Source of the DNA: Sphingosinicella sp. BN140058
GTDB lineage: Bacteria; Pseudomonadota; Alphaproteobacteria; Sphingomonadales; Sphingomonadaceae
Direction: 5' to 3'
Assembly: GCF_004135585.1 (NCBI RefSeq)
Contig: NZ_CP035501.1
Location: 4,535,501-4,599,500, forward strand
Length of the DNA: 64,000 nt
Shown: piece by piece, positions 54,132-63,418 of the stretch
Numbering within the stretch: the first letter of the stretch is position 1
How the letters are laid out: each line of letters opens with the position of its first letter
Notes under the pieces: model-generated
Databases searched by the model: none
Told to the model about the DNA's origin: nothing
Seen by the model: only the letters and a program-made list of their open reading frames with translations
Translations under genes and position numbers: made by a program

Positions 54132-54455
54132 TCAGCGTTTGCGGACGAATTCGGCGCGGAGGACGAGGCCCTTGATCGCGTCGTGGCGGCAGTCGATTTC
54201 CTGGGGATCGCCGGTGAGGCGGATGCTTTTGATCACGGTGCCGCGCTTCAAGGTCTGGCTGGTGCCCTTGACCTTCAGATCCTTGACGAGAGTCACGCTG
54301 TCGCCATCGGCAAGACGGTTGCCGACGGCGTCGCGCACCTCCACACCGCCCGCCGCGTCGGCAGCGCCCCTGTCATCCGCAGCACCCGCCTCGGCCGGGG
54401 CCGCGGCGATCCATTCGCCGGTGGCTTCGTCATAGAAATACTCTTCGTCGCGCAT
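54132..54455 (-). CDS. PhnA domain (YjdM-like) protein
   Basis: 107 aa. The C-terminal half is a PhnA domain: VRDAVGNRLADGDSVTLVKDLKVKG, TLKRGTVIKSIRLTGD and EIDCRHDAIKGLVLRAEFVRK. The N-terminal zinc ribbon of classical YjdM is replaced by an acidic/Ala-rich segment (EYFYDEATGEWIAAAP). Despite the name, such proteins are not part of the C-P lyase pathway. Confidence 0.9.
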   Translation of the reverse strand: MRDEEYFYDEATGEWIAAAPAEAGAADDRGAADAAGGVEVRDAVGNRLADGDSVTLVKDLKVKGTSQTLKRGTVIKSIRLTGDPQEIDCRHDAIKGLVLRAEFVRKR

Positions 54456-54589
54456 CCGTCTGTCCTTCCGTGCCGCGCGGCCGCGTCGGCGCGCCGGCGG
54501 AATTGGGGGAAAGCGCAGCCTCTGTCCATCCGGCTTCCGCCGGCCGTGCGCGCGTGCGATGGGACGGCCTAAGACGTGAAGAGGACGGG

Positions 54590-55009
54590 ATGGACGCGCG
54601 GATCACCGGGGGCTGCTTGTGCGGGGCGGTGCGCTACGATGCCGCCGGGCCGATCGTCGCGGCGCGCGCCTGCTGGTGCCGGGTCTGCCAGTATCTCGCC
54701 TGCGGCAGCGCCTCGATCAACGTGATCGTGCCGACCGCGGACCTCAGGGTGGAAGGTGCGCTCTCCGACTATCGCAGCGTCGCCGACAGCGGCAGCCGAA
54801 TGACGCGGCGCTTCTGCCCGAGCTGCGGCACCCACGTGTTCAGCGCGGCCGATACGCGGCCGAACCTCGTCGTGGTGCGCGCCGGCACGCTCGACGATCC
54901 GGCGCTCGGCGCACCCGCCGGCGTGATCTGGGCGAAGAGCGCGCCGGCCTGGGCCTGTTTCGACCCGGCGCTGCCGCGCGAGGACGGGCAGCCGGCGCCG
55001 GTCGGATAG
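54590..55009 (+). CDS. GFA family zinc protein
   Basis: 139 aa with GGCLCGAVRYDA, CWCRVCQYLACGS and FCPSCGTHVFS, the cysteine pattern of the GFA/CENP-V fold. GAGGACGG precedes ATG 54590. It is a second GFA protein besides 20058. The usual His in CHC is Trp (CWC) here, so metal binding or activity may differ. Divergent from the PhnA-domain gene. Confidence 0.9.
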   Translation: MDARITGGCLCGAVRYDAAGPIVAARACWCRVCQYLACGSASINVIVPTADLRVEGALSDYRSVADSGSRMTRRFCPSCGTHVFSAADTRPNLVVVRAGTLDDPALGAPAGVIWAKSAPAWACFDPALPREDGQPAPVG

Positions 55010-55157
55010 CCTTCACCCTCCCACCGCTTCGCGGCGGGCCACTCCATGGGCGGCCGCCAAGGTCCCGCCCGGGGGGCGGAACCAGGCCGCCCTTCCCTAA
55101 ACTGGGAGAGGGGCAAGGATTTCGCCGACGCATGTTATGCTGTTGGCGGAGGTGCGG

Positions 55158-56378
55158 ATGGCGGGACGCTTGGCGATGCCGGTGCTGGCGCGGATCCTGC
55201 GGGGCATGATCCGTCAGGGCGCGCTCACGATCGTCGATGCGCGCGGACGGACCCACCGTTTCGGCACGGCGGCGGACGGGTGGCCCGAGGTGACGATGCG
55301 CTTCGCCGACGGGCGCATCGCGCGCGCGATCCTGCGCGATCCGGTGATGGGCGTGGGCGAGGCGTGGATGGACGGGCGGCTGATGCTGGAGCGCGGCACG
55401 ATGCTCGATCTGCTCACCCTGGTGCGCGGCAACACGCCGTGGGAGGCGGGGCGGCGCTTCGGGCGGCGGCGGGCGCTCCGGCTCGACCGGGTCAATTGGG
55501 CGCGGCGGGCGCGGCGCAACGTCGCCCACCATTATGACCTCTCCGACCGATTGTACGAACTCTTCCTCGATCCGGACCTCACTTACAGCTGCGCTTATTT
55601 CCGCGAGCCCGAAGCGCGCCTCGAACGGGCGCAGGCGGACAAGATGGCGCATATCGCCGCCAAGCTCGCCCTGAAGCCGGGCATGCGGGTGCTCGACATC
55701 GGCTGCGGCTGGGGCGGGCTCGCACTCTATCTGCACCGCGTCGCCGGTGTCGACGTGACCGGCATCACTCTCTCCGAGCGCCAGCTGGCGATCGCACGGG
55801 CGCGGGCGGCGGCGGCGGCGGTGGGCGAGCGGGTGCGGTTCGAACTCCTCGATTACCGCGCGGTCGAGGGGCGGTTCGATCGGATCGTCTCGGTCGGCAT
55901 GTTCGAGCATGTCGGGCCGCCTTGCTACCGGCGCTTCTTCGACACGTGCCGCACTTTGCTGGCCGAGGACGGGGTGATGCTGCTGCACACGATCGGCCTC
56001 TTCGGCAGCCCGGAACCGACCGATGCCTGGCTTCGCAAATACATCTTCCCCGGCGGCCACCTGCCGGCTTTGTCGGAGATCGTCCGGGCGAGCGAGGCGG
56101 CGCGGCTGATGGTCAGCGACGTCGAGACGCTGCGGCTCCATTATGCGCTGACCATCGAACACTGGCTGGCGCGCGCCGAGGCGCACCGGGCCGAGATCGA
56201 GGCGCTCTACGATACCCGCTTCTTCCGGATGTGGACCTTCTACCTCGCCGGCGCGATCGCGATGTTCCGCCACGGGGAACTCTGCAACTACCAGATCCAA
56301 TATGTGGGCGACCGGCGGGCGCTGCCGATCACGCGCGACTACATGGCGGAGGCCGAGGCGGGGCTGCGGGGGCGGTGA
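55158..56378 (+). CDS. cfa: cyclopropane-fatty-acyl-phospholipid synthase
   Basis: 406 aa. HHYDLSDRLYELFLDPDLTYSCAYF, the SAM motif VLDIGCGWGGLALYL, GITLSERQL and GMFEHVG are CFA-synthase hallmarks, with the C-terminal HYALTIEHWLAR and RMWTFYLAGAIAMFR. It methylenates unsaturated phospholipid chains. GGAGG is 5 nt before ATG 55158; the earlier ATG at 55137 would overlap it. A small exported protein gene follows ~60 bp later. Confidence 0.95.
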   Translation: MAGRLAMPVLARILRGMIRQGALTIVDARGRTHRFGTAADGWPEVTMRFADGRIARAILRDPVMGVGEAWMDGRLMLERGTMLDLLTLVRGNTPWEAGRRFGRRRALRLDRVNWARRARRNVAHHYDLSDRLYELFLDPDLTYSCAYFREPEARLERAQADKMAHIAAKLALKPGMRVLDIGCGWGGLALYLHRVAGVDVTGITLSERQLAIARARAAAAAVGERVRFELLDYRAVEGRFDRIVSVGMFEHVGPPCYRRFFDTCRTLLAEDGVMLLHTIGLFGSPEPTDAWLRKYIFPGGHLPALSEIVRASEAARLMVSDVETLRLHYALTIEHWLARAEAHRAEIEALYDTRFFRMWTFYLAGAIAMFRHGELCNYQIQYVGDRRALPITRDYMAEAEAGLRGR

Positions 56379-56440
56379 GGCGTTGGCAGGTGCCGCCGAG
56401 CGGTGGTACACTCGAATGTCTCAGCGTCGGGAGAATGGAC

Positions 56441-56773
56441 ATGCGCATCGTGGTCGTCACCGCCCTCCTTCTGGCCACCGGCAGCGCCGCAGCGCCGCCA
56501 GGGGTTCCGGGTCCCGCGCCCGGCGCGCGAACCGAGCCCGGGCTGGTCAGCCCGGCTTGCCGTGATCCGTTCCGGGTGACGCCGGCGGACGGTCTCAAAA
56601 CGCCGCCGTCGCAGCGGCTGGGCGAGCTTCCCGACGGCGACACATTGCTGGCGGTGCACCGAATGACGCCCGACGGCTGCCTCGATCCTCTGGTCATCCG
56701 CTATGGCGAGGGGCGCGGCCCGGTACGCGCAGCGCCCGAGCCGGTGCGGCCGGAGCCGCGTGTGTATCGCTGA
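56441..56773 (+). CDS. small hypothetical exported protein
   Basis: 110 aa. The signal peptide is MRIVVVTALLLATGSAAAPP, then a Pro-rich region with two cysteines (SPACRDPF; PDGCLDPLVIRYG). ATG 56441 has GGGAGA 6-7 nt upstream; ATG 56435 abuts it. Not recognised. It is probably periplasmic, possibly with one disulfide. Confidence 0.65.
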   Translation: MRIVVVTALLLATGSAAAPPGVPGPAPGARTEPGLVSPACRDPFRVTPADGLKTPPSQRLGELPDGDTLLAVHRMTPDGCLDPLVIRYGEGRGPVRAAPEPVRPEPRVYR

Positions 56774-57232
56774 CGGGGCGGGTGGCGCGGCCGGAACGTT
56801 CACCCGGCGGGCGGAGCGCTCCGACGCTCGGCTGCGGCCCTCCTTCGACGTCGCTCAGGACAGGCCTTCGACGCCGCTCAGGACAGGCATCGAAGGACCT
56901 CAGCCGCACCCACCGCCAAATCCTCCCTGTTAGGGAGGGCAGAAAAGGAGGGGCGGGCAGCGCGGGAATGCAAGCGGTTTGTCGGCGGACCCCTCAACTG
57001 GTGCAGGCTCTGCCCCTCTCCCCGCGTGGGTACGCGGCTCAGCGCTCGGCGCTGAGCCCAGATGCGTGCCGCCTCCCATGAAGGGGAGAGGAGGGCTAGA
57101 GCGAGATGAGGTCGGCTAGGATTCGACTAAGCGGCACCCGTTCCAGAGTTTGCCCCTCTCCCTGCATGCGGCACGCGGCTCAGCGCCCCGCGCTGAGCCC
57201 AGATGCGTGCCGCATCCCCTAAAGGGGAGAGG
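56774..57232. repeat. repeat-filled intergenic region
   Basis: A family A fragment cluster lies at 56843-56912 (CTTCGACGTCGCTCAGGACAGG twice). Two copies of an ~81 bp element lie at 57011-57091 and 57151-57232, sharing TGCCCCTCTCCC, ACGCGGCTCAGCGC, GCGCTGAGCCCAGATGCGTG and AAGGGGAGAGG. The second copy contains the hmgA stop codon. Confidence 0.75.
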
Positions 57233-58520
57233 GGGGAAGCTGGGCTTTTGGAAAGCCGCCCCAGGCCTGGTCGTAGTCGCGCTGGAGGGCGGGGGTGTCG
57301 AGGGCGAAGCGGGTGGGGCGGAAGGGCCAGCAGCTTTCGACCATGAACGCCATCGTGCCTTCGATCTTGTGCGGCTTGAGGTCCGCCTCCGACGCGCCGC
57401 GCCAGCTGGCGACGTCGGGGCCGTGGCCGGCCATAAGGTTGTGCAGCGACAAGGCGCCCGGCGCGAAGCCGTCCGCCTTGGCATCGTAGGCGCCGTGGAT
57501 CAGGCCCATGCATTCGCTCATCACGTTCCGGTGGAACCAGGGCGGCCGGAACGTGTCCTCGGCAACCATCCAGCGCGGCGGGAAGATGACGAAATCGGCA
57601 TTGGCGCGGCCCGGTGTTTCGGACGGGCTGGTGAGAACGGTGAAGATCGACGGATCGGGATGGTCGAAGCTGACCGTGCCGATCGTGTTGAAGCGGGAGA
57701 GATCATATTTCCACGGCGCGAGATTGCCGTGCCAGGCGACGACGTCGAGCGGGCTGTGATCGAGCGTGGTCGTCCACAGGCTGCCCATATGCTTCTGGAC
57801 GAGCTCGATCTCGCCATCCTGGTCCTCGAAGGCGGCGACGGGGGTGAGGAAATCGCGCGGGTTGGCGAGGCCGTTGGAGCCGATCGGGCCGAGATCGGGC
57901 AGGCGGAACAGGGCGCCGTGGTTCTCGGCGACATAGCCGCGCGCCTGGCCGTCGGGGAGGCGGGCGCGGAAACGGACGCCGCGGGGGACCAAGGCGATCT
58001 CGCCGGGCGCGATGTCGAGGCGCCCCATTTCGGTGAGGAGGCTCAGCCGGCCTTCCTGTGGGATGAACAGCAATTCGCCGTCGGCGTCGAAGAAATAGCG
58101 GTCCATGTCGCGGGCGGCGCGGTAGATGTGAACGGCGACTCCGGAGAGATCGGCCGGATCCTTGTTGGCGACCATCGTCACCAGCGAGTCGAGCAGATCC
58201 TGCGGCTGCTCGGGCCAGTCGAGCGGGTTCCAGCGCAGGCGGTTGGGCGCGATCGGTTCGTCGGCGGTGCCGGGGGCGAAGAGGGCTGCGCCCTCGTAGC
58301 GGCGATAGGGCGGATGCTCGGCGGACGGGCGCAGGCGATAAAGCCAGGAGCGGCGGTTCTCGGCGCGCGGGGCGGTAAAGGCGGTGCCGGAGAGCTGCTC
58401 GGCATAGAGGCCGAAGGCGGGTTTCTGCGGCGAATTGCGCCCGACCGGCAAGGCGCCGGGCACCGCCTCGGAGGCGAAATGGTTGCCGAAGCCGCTCATG
58501 TAGCCGGGGTGACTGCTCAT
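57219..58520 (-). CDS. hmgA: homogentisate 1,2-dioxygenase
   Basis: 433 aa. It opens the ring of homogentisate to maleylacetoacetate in tyrosine and phenylalanine breakdown. [19 protein letters not shown] is the typical N-terminus. The iron-ligand region is [15 protein letters not shown] followed by [10 protein letters not shown]. Full length. The final residues and TAG come from the intergenic repeat. No other homogentisate-pathway genes (maiA, fahA, hppD) are adjacent. Confidence 0.96.
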   Translation of the reverse strand: MSSHPGYMSGFGNHFASEAVPGALPVGRNSPQKPAFGLYAEQLSGTAFTAPRAENRRSWLYRLRPSAEHPPYRRYEGAALFAPGTADEPIAPNRLRWNPLDWPEQPQDLLDSLVTMVANKDPADLSGVAVHIYRAARDMDRYFFDADGELLFIPQEGRLSLLTEMGRLDIAPGEIALVPRGVRFRARLPDGQARGYVAENHGALFRLPDLGPIGSNGLANPRDFLTPVAAFEDQDGEIELVQKHMGSLWTTTLDHSPLDVVAWHGNLAPWKYDLSRFNTIGTVSFDHPDPSIFTVLTSPSETPGRANADFVIFPPRWMVAEDTFRPPWFHRNVMSECMGLIHGAYDAKADGFAPGALSLHNLMAGHGPDVASWRGASEADLKPHKIEGTMAFMVESCWPFRPTRFALDTPALQRDYDQAWGGFPKAQLPPSPL

Positions 58521-58912
58521 CGATCCTCTCGCTGCTCGCGCCGCCGTCCGTTGACGTGCGTCGGGACGCTCATAGCGGGCAGCGCGTGACGGGCGAAGCC
58601 CTAGCTTTCGGGAGCCATAGCATACGTCCTTTCGCGAAGGCTCGGTGTGGCAACCTGACCGTATCTTGACGCGAAGGACGCGAAGGGTGCGCGGGGTGGG
58701 GACAATGTGGCTTTCGCGTGCAAATGGGCAGTCAGGGGCGCGTGCTGGACCTTAGAGTTTCGGTTCCCTGCCGTCATCCTCGCGGAAGCGAGGATCTCGT
58801 GGAGAAAAGTCGCCGAGGCTTTCATGAACGGCGGCGCGTTTCCGTCCTGAGATCCCAGCTTTCGCTGGGATGACGAAATTAGGAGAAGGCTGGGCTGTGT
58901 CGGCACCCGCCC
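58521..58912. repeat. intergenic region with two family B hairpins
   Basis: TCATCCTCGCGGAAGCGAGGAT (about 58773-58794) and GATCCCAGCTTTCGCTGGGA (58852-58871) in ~390 bp between hmgA and gor. GACGCGAAGGACGCGAAGG (58669-58687) resembles another common dispersed repeat. No gene is seen. Confidence 0.6.
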
Positions 58913-60256
58913 CTATTTCATCAGCACCAGTTCTTCGGCCATGGTCGGGTGGAGGGCGACGACCTCGTCGAACTGGCTCTTCTTCAGCTTCGCCTTGACT
59001 GCGATCGCGGCGGCCTGGAGGATTTCGGGGGCGTCGGGACCGATCATGTGGAGGCCGACGACCTCGTCGGTCTGGGCGTCGACGATCATCTTGTAGAGCG
59101 CGCGCTCGTTGCGGCCGGCGAGGACGTTCTTCATCGGGCGGAAATCGGCGGTGTAGGTCTTGATCGAGCCGATCTTGTTGCGCGCCTGCCCCTCGGTCAG
59201 GCCGACTCCGGCCATCGGCGGGTGGCTGAACACGGCCGAGGGGATATTCTCGTAATCGACCCGGGTCGGCTTGTTGCCGAACAATGTGTCGGCAAAGGCC
59301 TGGCCCTCGCGGATCGCGACCGGGGTGAGCTGGACCCGGTTGGTGACGTCGCCGACCGCGTAGATGCTGTCGACGGTCGAGCGATTGTCGGCATCGACGA
59401 CGATCGCGCCATGATCGTCGAGCTTGACCCCGGCGCTCTCCAGGCCGAGCCCGTCGGTGTTGGGGCGGCGGCCGACGGCGAACATCAGGAGATCGGCTTC
59501 GACCGGCTCGCAATTGGTCATCTGGATGCGCAAGCTGCCGTCCTCCTGCTTCTCGACCTGCTCGAAGGCGGCGTGGAACTTGAATTCGATGCCCTTCATC
59601 ATCGAGATGGTGAGCAGGCGATCGCGGATCGTCTCGTCATAGCCGCGCAGGATCACGTCGCTCCGATTGACCAGGGTGACGTGGGCGCCGAATTCGTGGA
59701 AGATGCCGGCGAATTCATTGGCGATGTAGCCGGCGCCGGCAATCACCACCCGTTTCGGCAACGCCTCCAGGTGAAAGGCGTCGTTGGAGGTGATGCCGTG
59801 CTCGGCGCCGGGGAAGTTCGGGATCACCGGGGTGGCGCCGACCGCGATCAGGATCGTCCTGGCGGTGACCGTGCGGCCGTCGGCCAGCGTCACCTGGTTG
59901 GGGCCGGAGACGGTGGCGCGCTGGCGCAGGATCTCGACCTTGTGGCGCTCGAGAGTCTCGGCATAAAGGCCGCCGATGCGGTCGACCTCGGCGAGGACGT
60001 TGTCGCGCAAGGTCGGCCAATGGAAATCGCATTTGGGCACGTCCCAGCCGAAGCGGCGGGCGTCGGCGAGATCCTCGGCGAAGTGGGCGCCGTAGACGAG
60101 CAGCTTCTTGGGGACGCAGCCCCGGATCACGCAGGTGCCGCCGACCTTGTGCTCCTCGGCGACGGCGACGCGCGCGCCATAAGCCGCGGAGACGCGCGCG
60201 GCGCGGACGCCGCCCGAGCCGGCGCCGATGACGAAGAGATCATAATCGTAGGTCAT
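58913..60256 (-). CDS. gor: glutathione-disulfide reductase
   Basis: 447 aa. The FAD motif is GAGSGGVRAA and the redox-active disulfide is Cys42-Cys47 in GGTCVIRGCVPKK. The NADPH-binding VVIAGAGYIANEFAG, a second FAD motif (YAVGDVT) and the dimer-interface HPTMAEE with the catalytic His are all present. It reduces GSSG. The substrate-specific assignment rests on overall similarity to alphaproteobacterial Gor. Followed (upstream gene) by pgi in the same direction, 55 bp apart. Confidence 0.93.
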   Translation of the reverse strand: MTYDYDLFVIGAGSGGVRAARVSAAYGARVAVAEEHKVGGTCVIRGCVPKKLLVYGAHFAEDLADARRFGWDVPKCDFHWPTLRDNVLAEVDRIGGLYAETLERHKVEILRQRATVSGPNQVTLADGRTVTARTILIAVGATPVIPNFPGAEHGITSNDAFHLEALPKRVVIAGAGYIANEFAGIFHEFGAHVTLVNRSDVILRGYDETIRDRLLTISMMKGIEFKFHAAFEQVEKQEDGSLRIQMTNCEPVEADLLMFAVGRRPNTDGLGLESAGVKLDDHGAIVVDADNRSTVDSIYAVGDVTNRVQLTPVAIREGQAFADTLFGNKPTRVDYENIPSAVFSHPPMAGVGLTEGQARNKIGSIKTYTADFRPMKNVLAGRNERALYKMIVDAQTDEVVGLHMIGPDAPEILQAAAIAVKAKLKKSQFDEVVALHPTMAEELVLMK

Positions 60257-60311
60257 GTCATACAGCTCCGGCCGCGGGCGGCGTTGATCGGAATCGGGAA
60301 TGCGTTTCGGC

Positions 60312-61805
60312 TCACTCGTCGAAGGCGCGGGCCATCAGCGCCTTGGTCGACGGATCGAAGCCGAGATCCTCGCCATTGTCGATCGCCTTGGCCATCGCCT
60401 TGCCGAGCTCGACACCGAACTGGTCGAACGGATTGATGCCGAGCAGCACCGCGTTCACGAAGGTGCGCTGCTCGTAGAAAGCGAGCAGGGCGCCGACGGT
60501 GAACGGATCGACGCGGTCGAGCAGGATCGTCGTCGACGGGCGGTCGCCGGGATAATTGCGGTGCGGATCGTCGCTGCCCTTGCCGGCCATCAGAGCCGCC
60601 CCTTGCGCGAAGCAGTTGATCAGCAGCTGGCGGTGATGCTCGTCGTCGAGCGCGTGGCCCGGCTCGACCGCGGCGACGAACTCGACCGGCACGAGATGGG
60701 TGCCCTGGTGGAGAAGCTGGAAGACGGCGTGCTGGGCATCGGTGCCGACCCCGCCCCAGGTGATCAGCGAGGTCTCGCGGCCCACGGGTGCGCCGTCGAG
60801 CGTCACCGACTTGCCGTTCGATTCCATTTCCAGCTGCTGGAGGTAGGAGGGGAGCAGGCGAAGGCGCTCGTCATAGGCGAAGACGGCGCGGGTCTGGGCC
60901 TTGCGGACGTTGGCGTAATAGCGGTCGTGGAAGGCGGCGAGGACGGGCGCGTTGCGGTGCAGCGGCGCGAGCCGGAAGTGGCGGTCCATCGCCGCCGCGC
61001 CTTCGAGCAATTGCTCGAACGCTTCCCAGCCGAGCGCGAGCGCGGCCGGAAAACCGATCGAGGACCAGAGCGAATAGCGGCCGCCGACCGTCTCGGAAAA
61101 CGGCAGGATCCGGGTCTCGTCGACGCCGAACTCGACCGCCTTCTCCGGGGCGGCGGTGAGCGCGATCACCCGGCCGTAGGGATCGGACACGCCGCCTTGC
61201 TCCATCCAGGCGAGCGCCGAGCGGGTGTTGAGCAGGGTCTCCATGGTGGTGAAGGTCTTGGACGCGACGGCGATCACGGTCGCGTGCGGATCGAAGCCGG
61301 CGACCGCTTCCTCGAGCGCGCTGCCGTCGACGTTGGAGACGATCTTCGCCTCGTAACGGTCGGCATCGCGGCCCAAAGCGTCGATCAGGAAATCGGGCCC
61401 GAGCGCCGAGCCGCCGATGCCGATGTGGAGGATGTGCCGAATGGGGCCGAACGCGTCCGCCTCGATCGCATCGATCAGCGCGCGCATGCGGGCGTGGAAC
61501 GAGGCCGACCGCGCGACGCTCTCCGGCGCGCCCTGGCCCCGCTCGGCGCTATGCTCGGCGGCGCGGCCCTCGGTCGGGTTGACCTCGGCGCCGAAAAACA
61601 GCGCTTCGCGGGCGCCGGCGAGATCCCGGGCTTCGGCGAGCCGCTCGAAGGCGGCGATCGCCTGAGTGGAGAGATGGGTCTTGGAGAAATCGAAGCGGAT
61701 GCCGGCTTCCTCGAGCGTGAAACGCTGCAGGCGATCGTCCTCGGCAGCGAACAGCGCCTTCAGCGTCTTCGCTTCGAGCTGCTCCACGGACGTCCACGCA
61801 CTCAT
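60312..61805 (-). CDS. pgi: glucose-6-phosphate isomerase
   Basis: 497 aa. Pgi signatures: LHIGIGGSALGPDFL, VASKTFTTMETLLNTRS, WSSIGFPAALALGWEAFEQLLEGA, and the C-terminal FDQFGVELGKAMA. It interconverts glucose-6-P and fructose-6-P. Divergent from lepB across ~130 bp and probably cotranscribed with gor. Confidence 0.97.
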   Translation of the reverse strand: MSAWTSVEQLEAKTLKALFAAEDDRLQRFTLEEAGIRFDFSKTHLSTQAIAAFERLAEARDLAGAREALFFGAEVNPTEGRAAEHSAERGQGAPESVARSASFHARMRALIDAIEADAFGPIRHILHIGIGGSALGPDFLIDALGRDADRYEAKIVSNVDGSALEEAVAGFDPHATVIAVASKTFTTMETLLNTRSALAWMEQGGVSDPYGRVIALTAAPEKAVEFGVDETRILPFSETVGGRYSLWSSIGFPAALALGWEAFEQLLEGAAAMDRHFRLAPLHRNAPVLAAFHDRYYANVRKAQTRAVFAYDERLRLLPSYLQQLEMESNGKSVTLDGAPVGRETSLITWGGVGTDAQHAVFQLLHQGTHLVPVEFVAAVEPGHALDDEHHRQLLINCFAQGAALMAGKGSDDPHRNYPGDRPSTTILLDRVDPFTVGALLAFYEQRTFVNAVLLGINPFDQFGVELGKAMAKAIDNGEDLGFDPSTKALMARAFDE

Positions 61806-61937
61806 AACTCGATCTCCCTTTTGGATACGCGGCGCCTATCTAGGAGCGAGGCAGGACGATGGATAGTGGGACGCGCGCGCCGCGACGGCGGCAATCGCGT
61901 CCTTGACCCGCCGGGTCGCCCAAGCGAAAGCGCCGCA

Positions 61938-62756
61938 ATGGCGACCAAGTCCAAGTCAGCGAACGGGAAAAACGGCGGCGTCGGCGAGACCACCCGCTTT
62001 CTCCTGTTGCTGTTCCTCTTCGCATTGCTGCTGCGAACCTTCGTGGTGACTCCGTTCGTCATCCCGTCGGGATCGATGCTGCCGCGGGTGATGATCGGCG
62101 AATATCTGTTCGTGGCGAAATGGCCGTACGGCTTCTCACGCTACGCGCTGCCCTTCGTCGCCCCCGATCTCAAGGGGCGGTTTCTCGGCGGCGAGCCCGA
62201 GAGGGGCGACGTGATCGTCTTCCGCTATCCCGGCAGCGACGACGATTGGGTGAAGAGGCTGATCGGTCTGCCCGGCGACACCATTCAGATGCGCGCCGGC
62301 CAGGTGATTCTCAACGGCAAGGCGGTGCCGAAGGTGCGGATCGCCGATTATCTGATGGAGCGGACCCCCAACAGCCCTTGCCGCTACGTCGTCCAGCAGG
62401 CGGAGCTGCCGACCGTCACCGAGGACGGCAGGACCTATTGCCGCTATGTGCGCTACCGCGAGACGCTGCCGGGCGGCCGCTCCTACGAAGTGCTCGACCA
62501 GTGGCGCGGCGAGGGCGACGACACCGGCGTCTATACGGTGCCGCCCGGCCATTATTTCATGATGGGCGACAATCGCGACGACAGCGCCGACAGCCGCTAC
62601 CCGCTGGCGCGCGAGGGGATCGGCTTCCTTCCGCGCGACAATCTGATCGGCCGGGCGCTGATCGTCTTCTTCTCGACCGACGGCAGCGCCTCGTGGGCAA
62701 AGCCGTGGACCTGGTTCACCGCCGCCCGCTGGGAGCGGATCGGAGGCACCTTCTGA
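61938..62756 (+). CDS. lepB: signal peptidase I
   Basis: 272 aa. One N-terminal membrane helix (21-38) is followed by the catalytic dyad: Ser46 in IPSGSMLP and Lys106 in DWVKRLIGLPGD; GDNRDDSADSR closes the active site. Its TGA overlaps the rnc ATG (TGATG). First gene of the lepB-rnc-era operon, a common order in alphaproteobacteria. Confidence 0.97.
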   Translation: MATKSKSANGKNGGVGETTRFLLLLFLFALLLRTFVVTPFVIPSGSMLPRVMIGEYLFVAKWPYGFSRYALPFVAPDLKGRFLGGEPERGDVIVFRYPGSDDDWVKRLIGLPGDTIQMRAGQVILNGKAVPKVRIADYLMERTPNSPCRYVVQQAELPTVTEDGRTYCRYVRYRETLPGGRSYEVLDQWRGEGDDTGVYTVPPGHYFMMGDNRDDSADSRYPLAREGIGFLPRDNLIGRALIVFFSTDGSASWAKPWTWFTAARWERIGGTF

Positions 62757-63418
62757 TGGAAAATGTGGCGCAATGGGTGAAACGGGTGCTCGGCCACGAC
62801 GCCAGGGATCCGGCCTTGTTCGAGCGGGCGCTGACCCATTCGAGCCTCGGCGAGGACCATTATGAGCGACTCGAATTTCTCGGCGACCGGGTGCTCGGCC
62901 TGGCGATCGCGAGCTGGCTCTACGAACTGTTTCCGAACGAGCCGGAAGGCAAATTGTCGCGGCGGCTGAACGCCCTCGTCGACCGCGACAGCTGCGCCGA
63001 AGTGGCGCGCGAACTCGGCGTCGCCAGCCAGCTTCGCCTCGGCAAGCAGGCCCGCGAGGACGGCGCGTCCGAGAGCGAGAACGTGCTCGGCGACATCACC
63101 GAGAGCCTGATCGGCGCGCTCTATCTGGAGGCCGGCTACGAAAGTGCCGCGGCGTTCGTCCGCCGCGCCTGGGACGACAAGGTCAGCACCCGCGACAAGG
63201 CGCCCAAGCATCCCAAGTCGGCGCTGCAGGAATGGGCGGCGGCGAACAACCGCAAGCCGCCGGTCTACCAGCTCGCCGATCGCCAAGGGCCGCATCATGC
63301 GCCGACCTTCGTCGTCGAGGTCGAGATACGTGGCGTCGGAACCGCAAGCGCCGAAGGAACGTCCAAGCAGGAGGCGGAGAAGGCCGCCGCCGCGAAATTG
63401 ATGGAGCAATTGAAGTGA
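62756..63418 (+). CDS. rnc: ribonuclease III
   Basis: 220 aa. The RNase III domain has the signature ERLEFLGDRVLGLAI and the catalytic DITESLIGALYLEAGY; the C-terminal dsRNA-binding domain spans ~150-220 (PKSALQEWAAANN, GTSKQEAEKAAAAKLMEQL). It processes rRNA and other structured RNAs. Overlaps lepB by 1 nt and era by 4 nt. Confidence 0.97.
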   Translation: MENVAQWVKRVLGHDARDPALFERALTHSSLGEDHYERLEFLGDRVLGLAIASWLYELFPNEPEGKLSRRLNALVDRDSCAEVARELGVASQLRLGKQAREDGASESENVLGDITESLIGALYLEAGYESAAAFVRRAWDDKVSTRDKAPKHPKSALQEWAAANNRKPPVYQLADRQGPHHAPTFVVEVEIRGVGTASAEGTSKQEAEKAAAAKLMEQLK

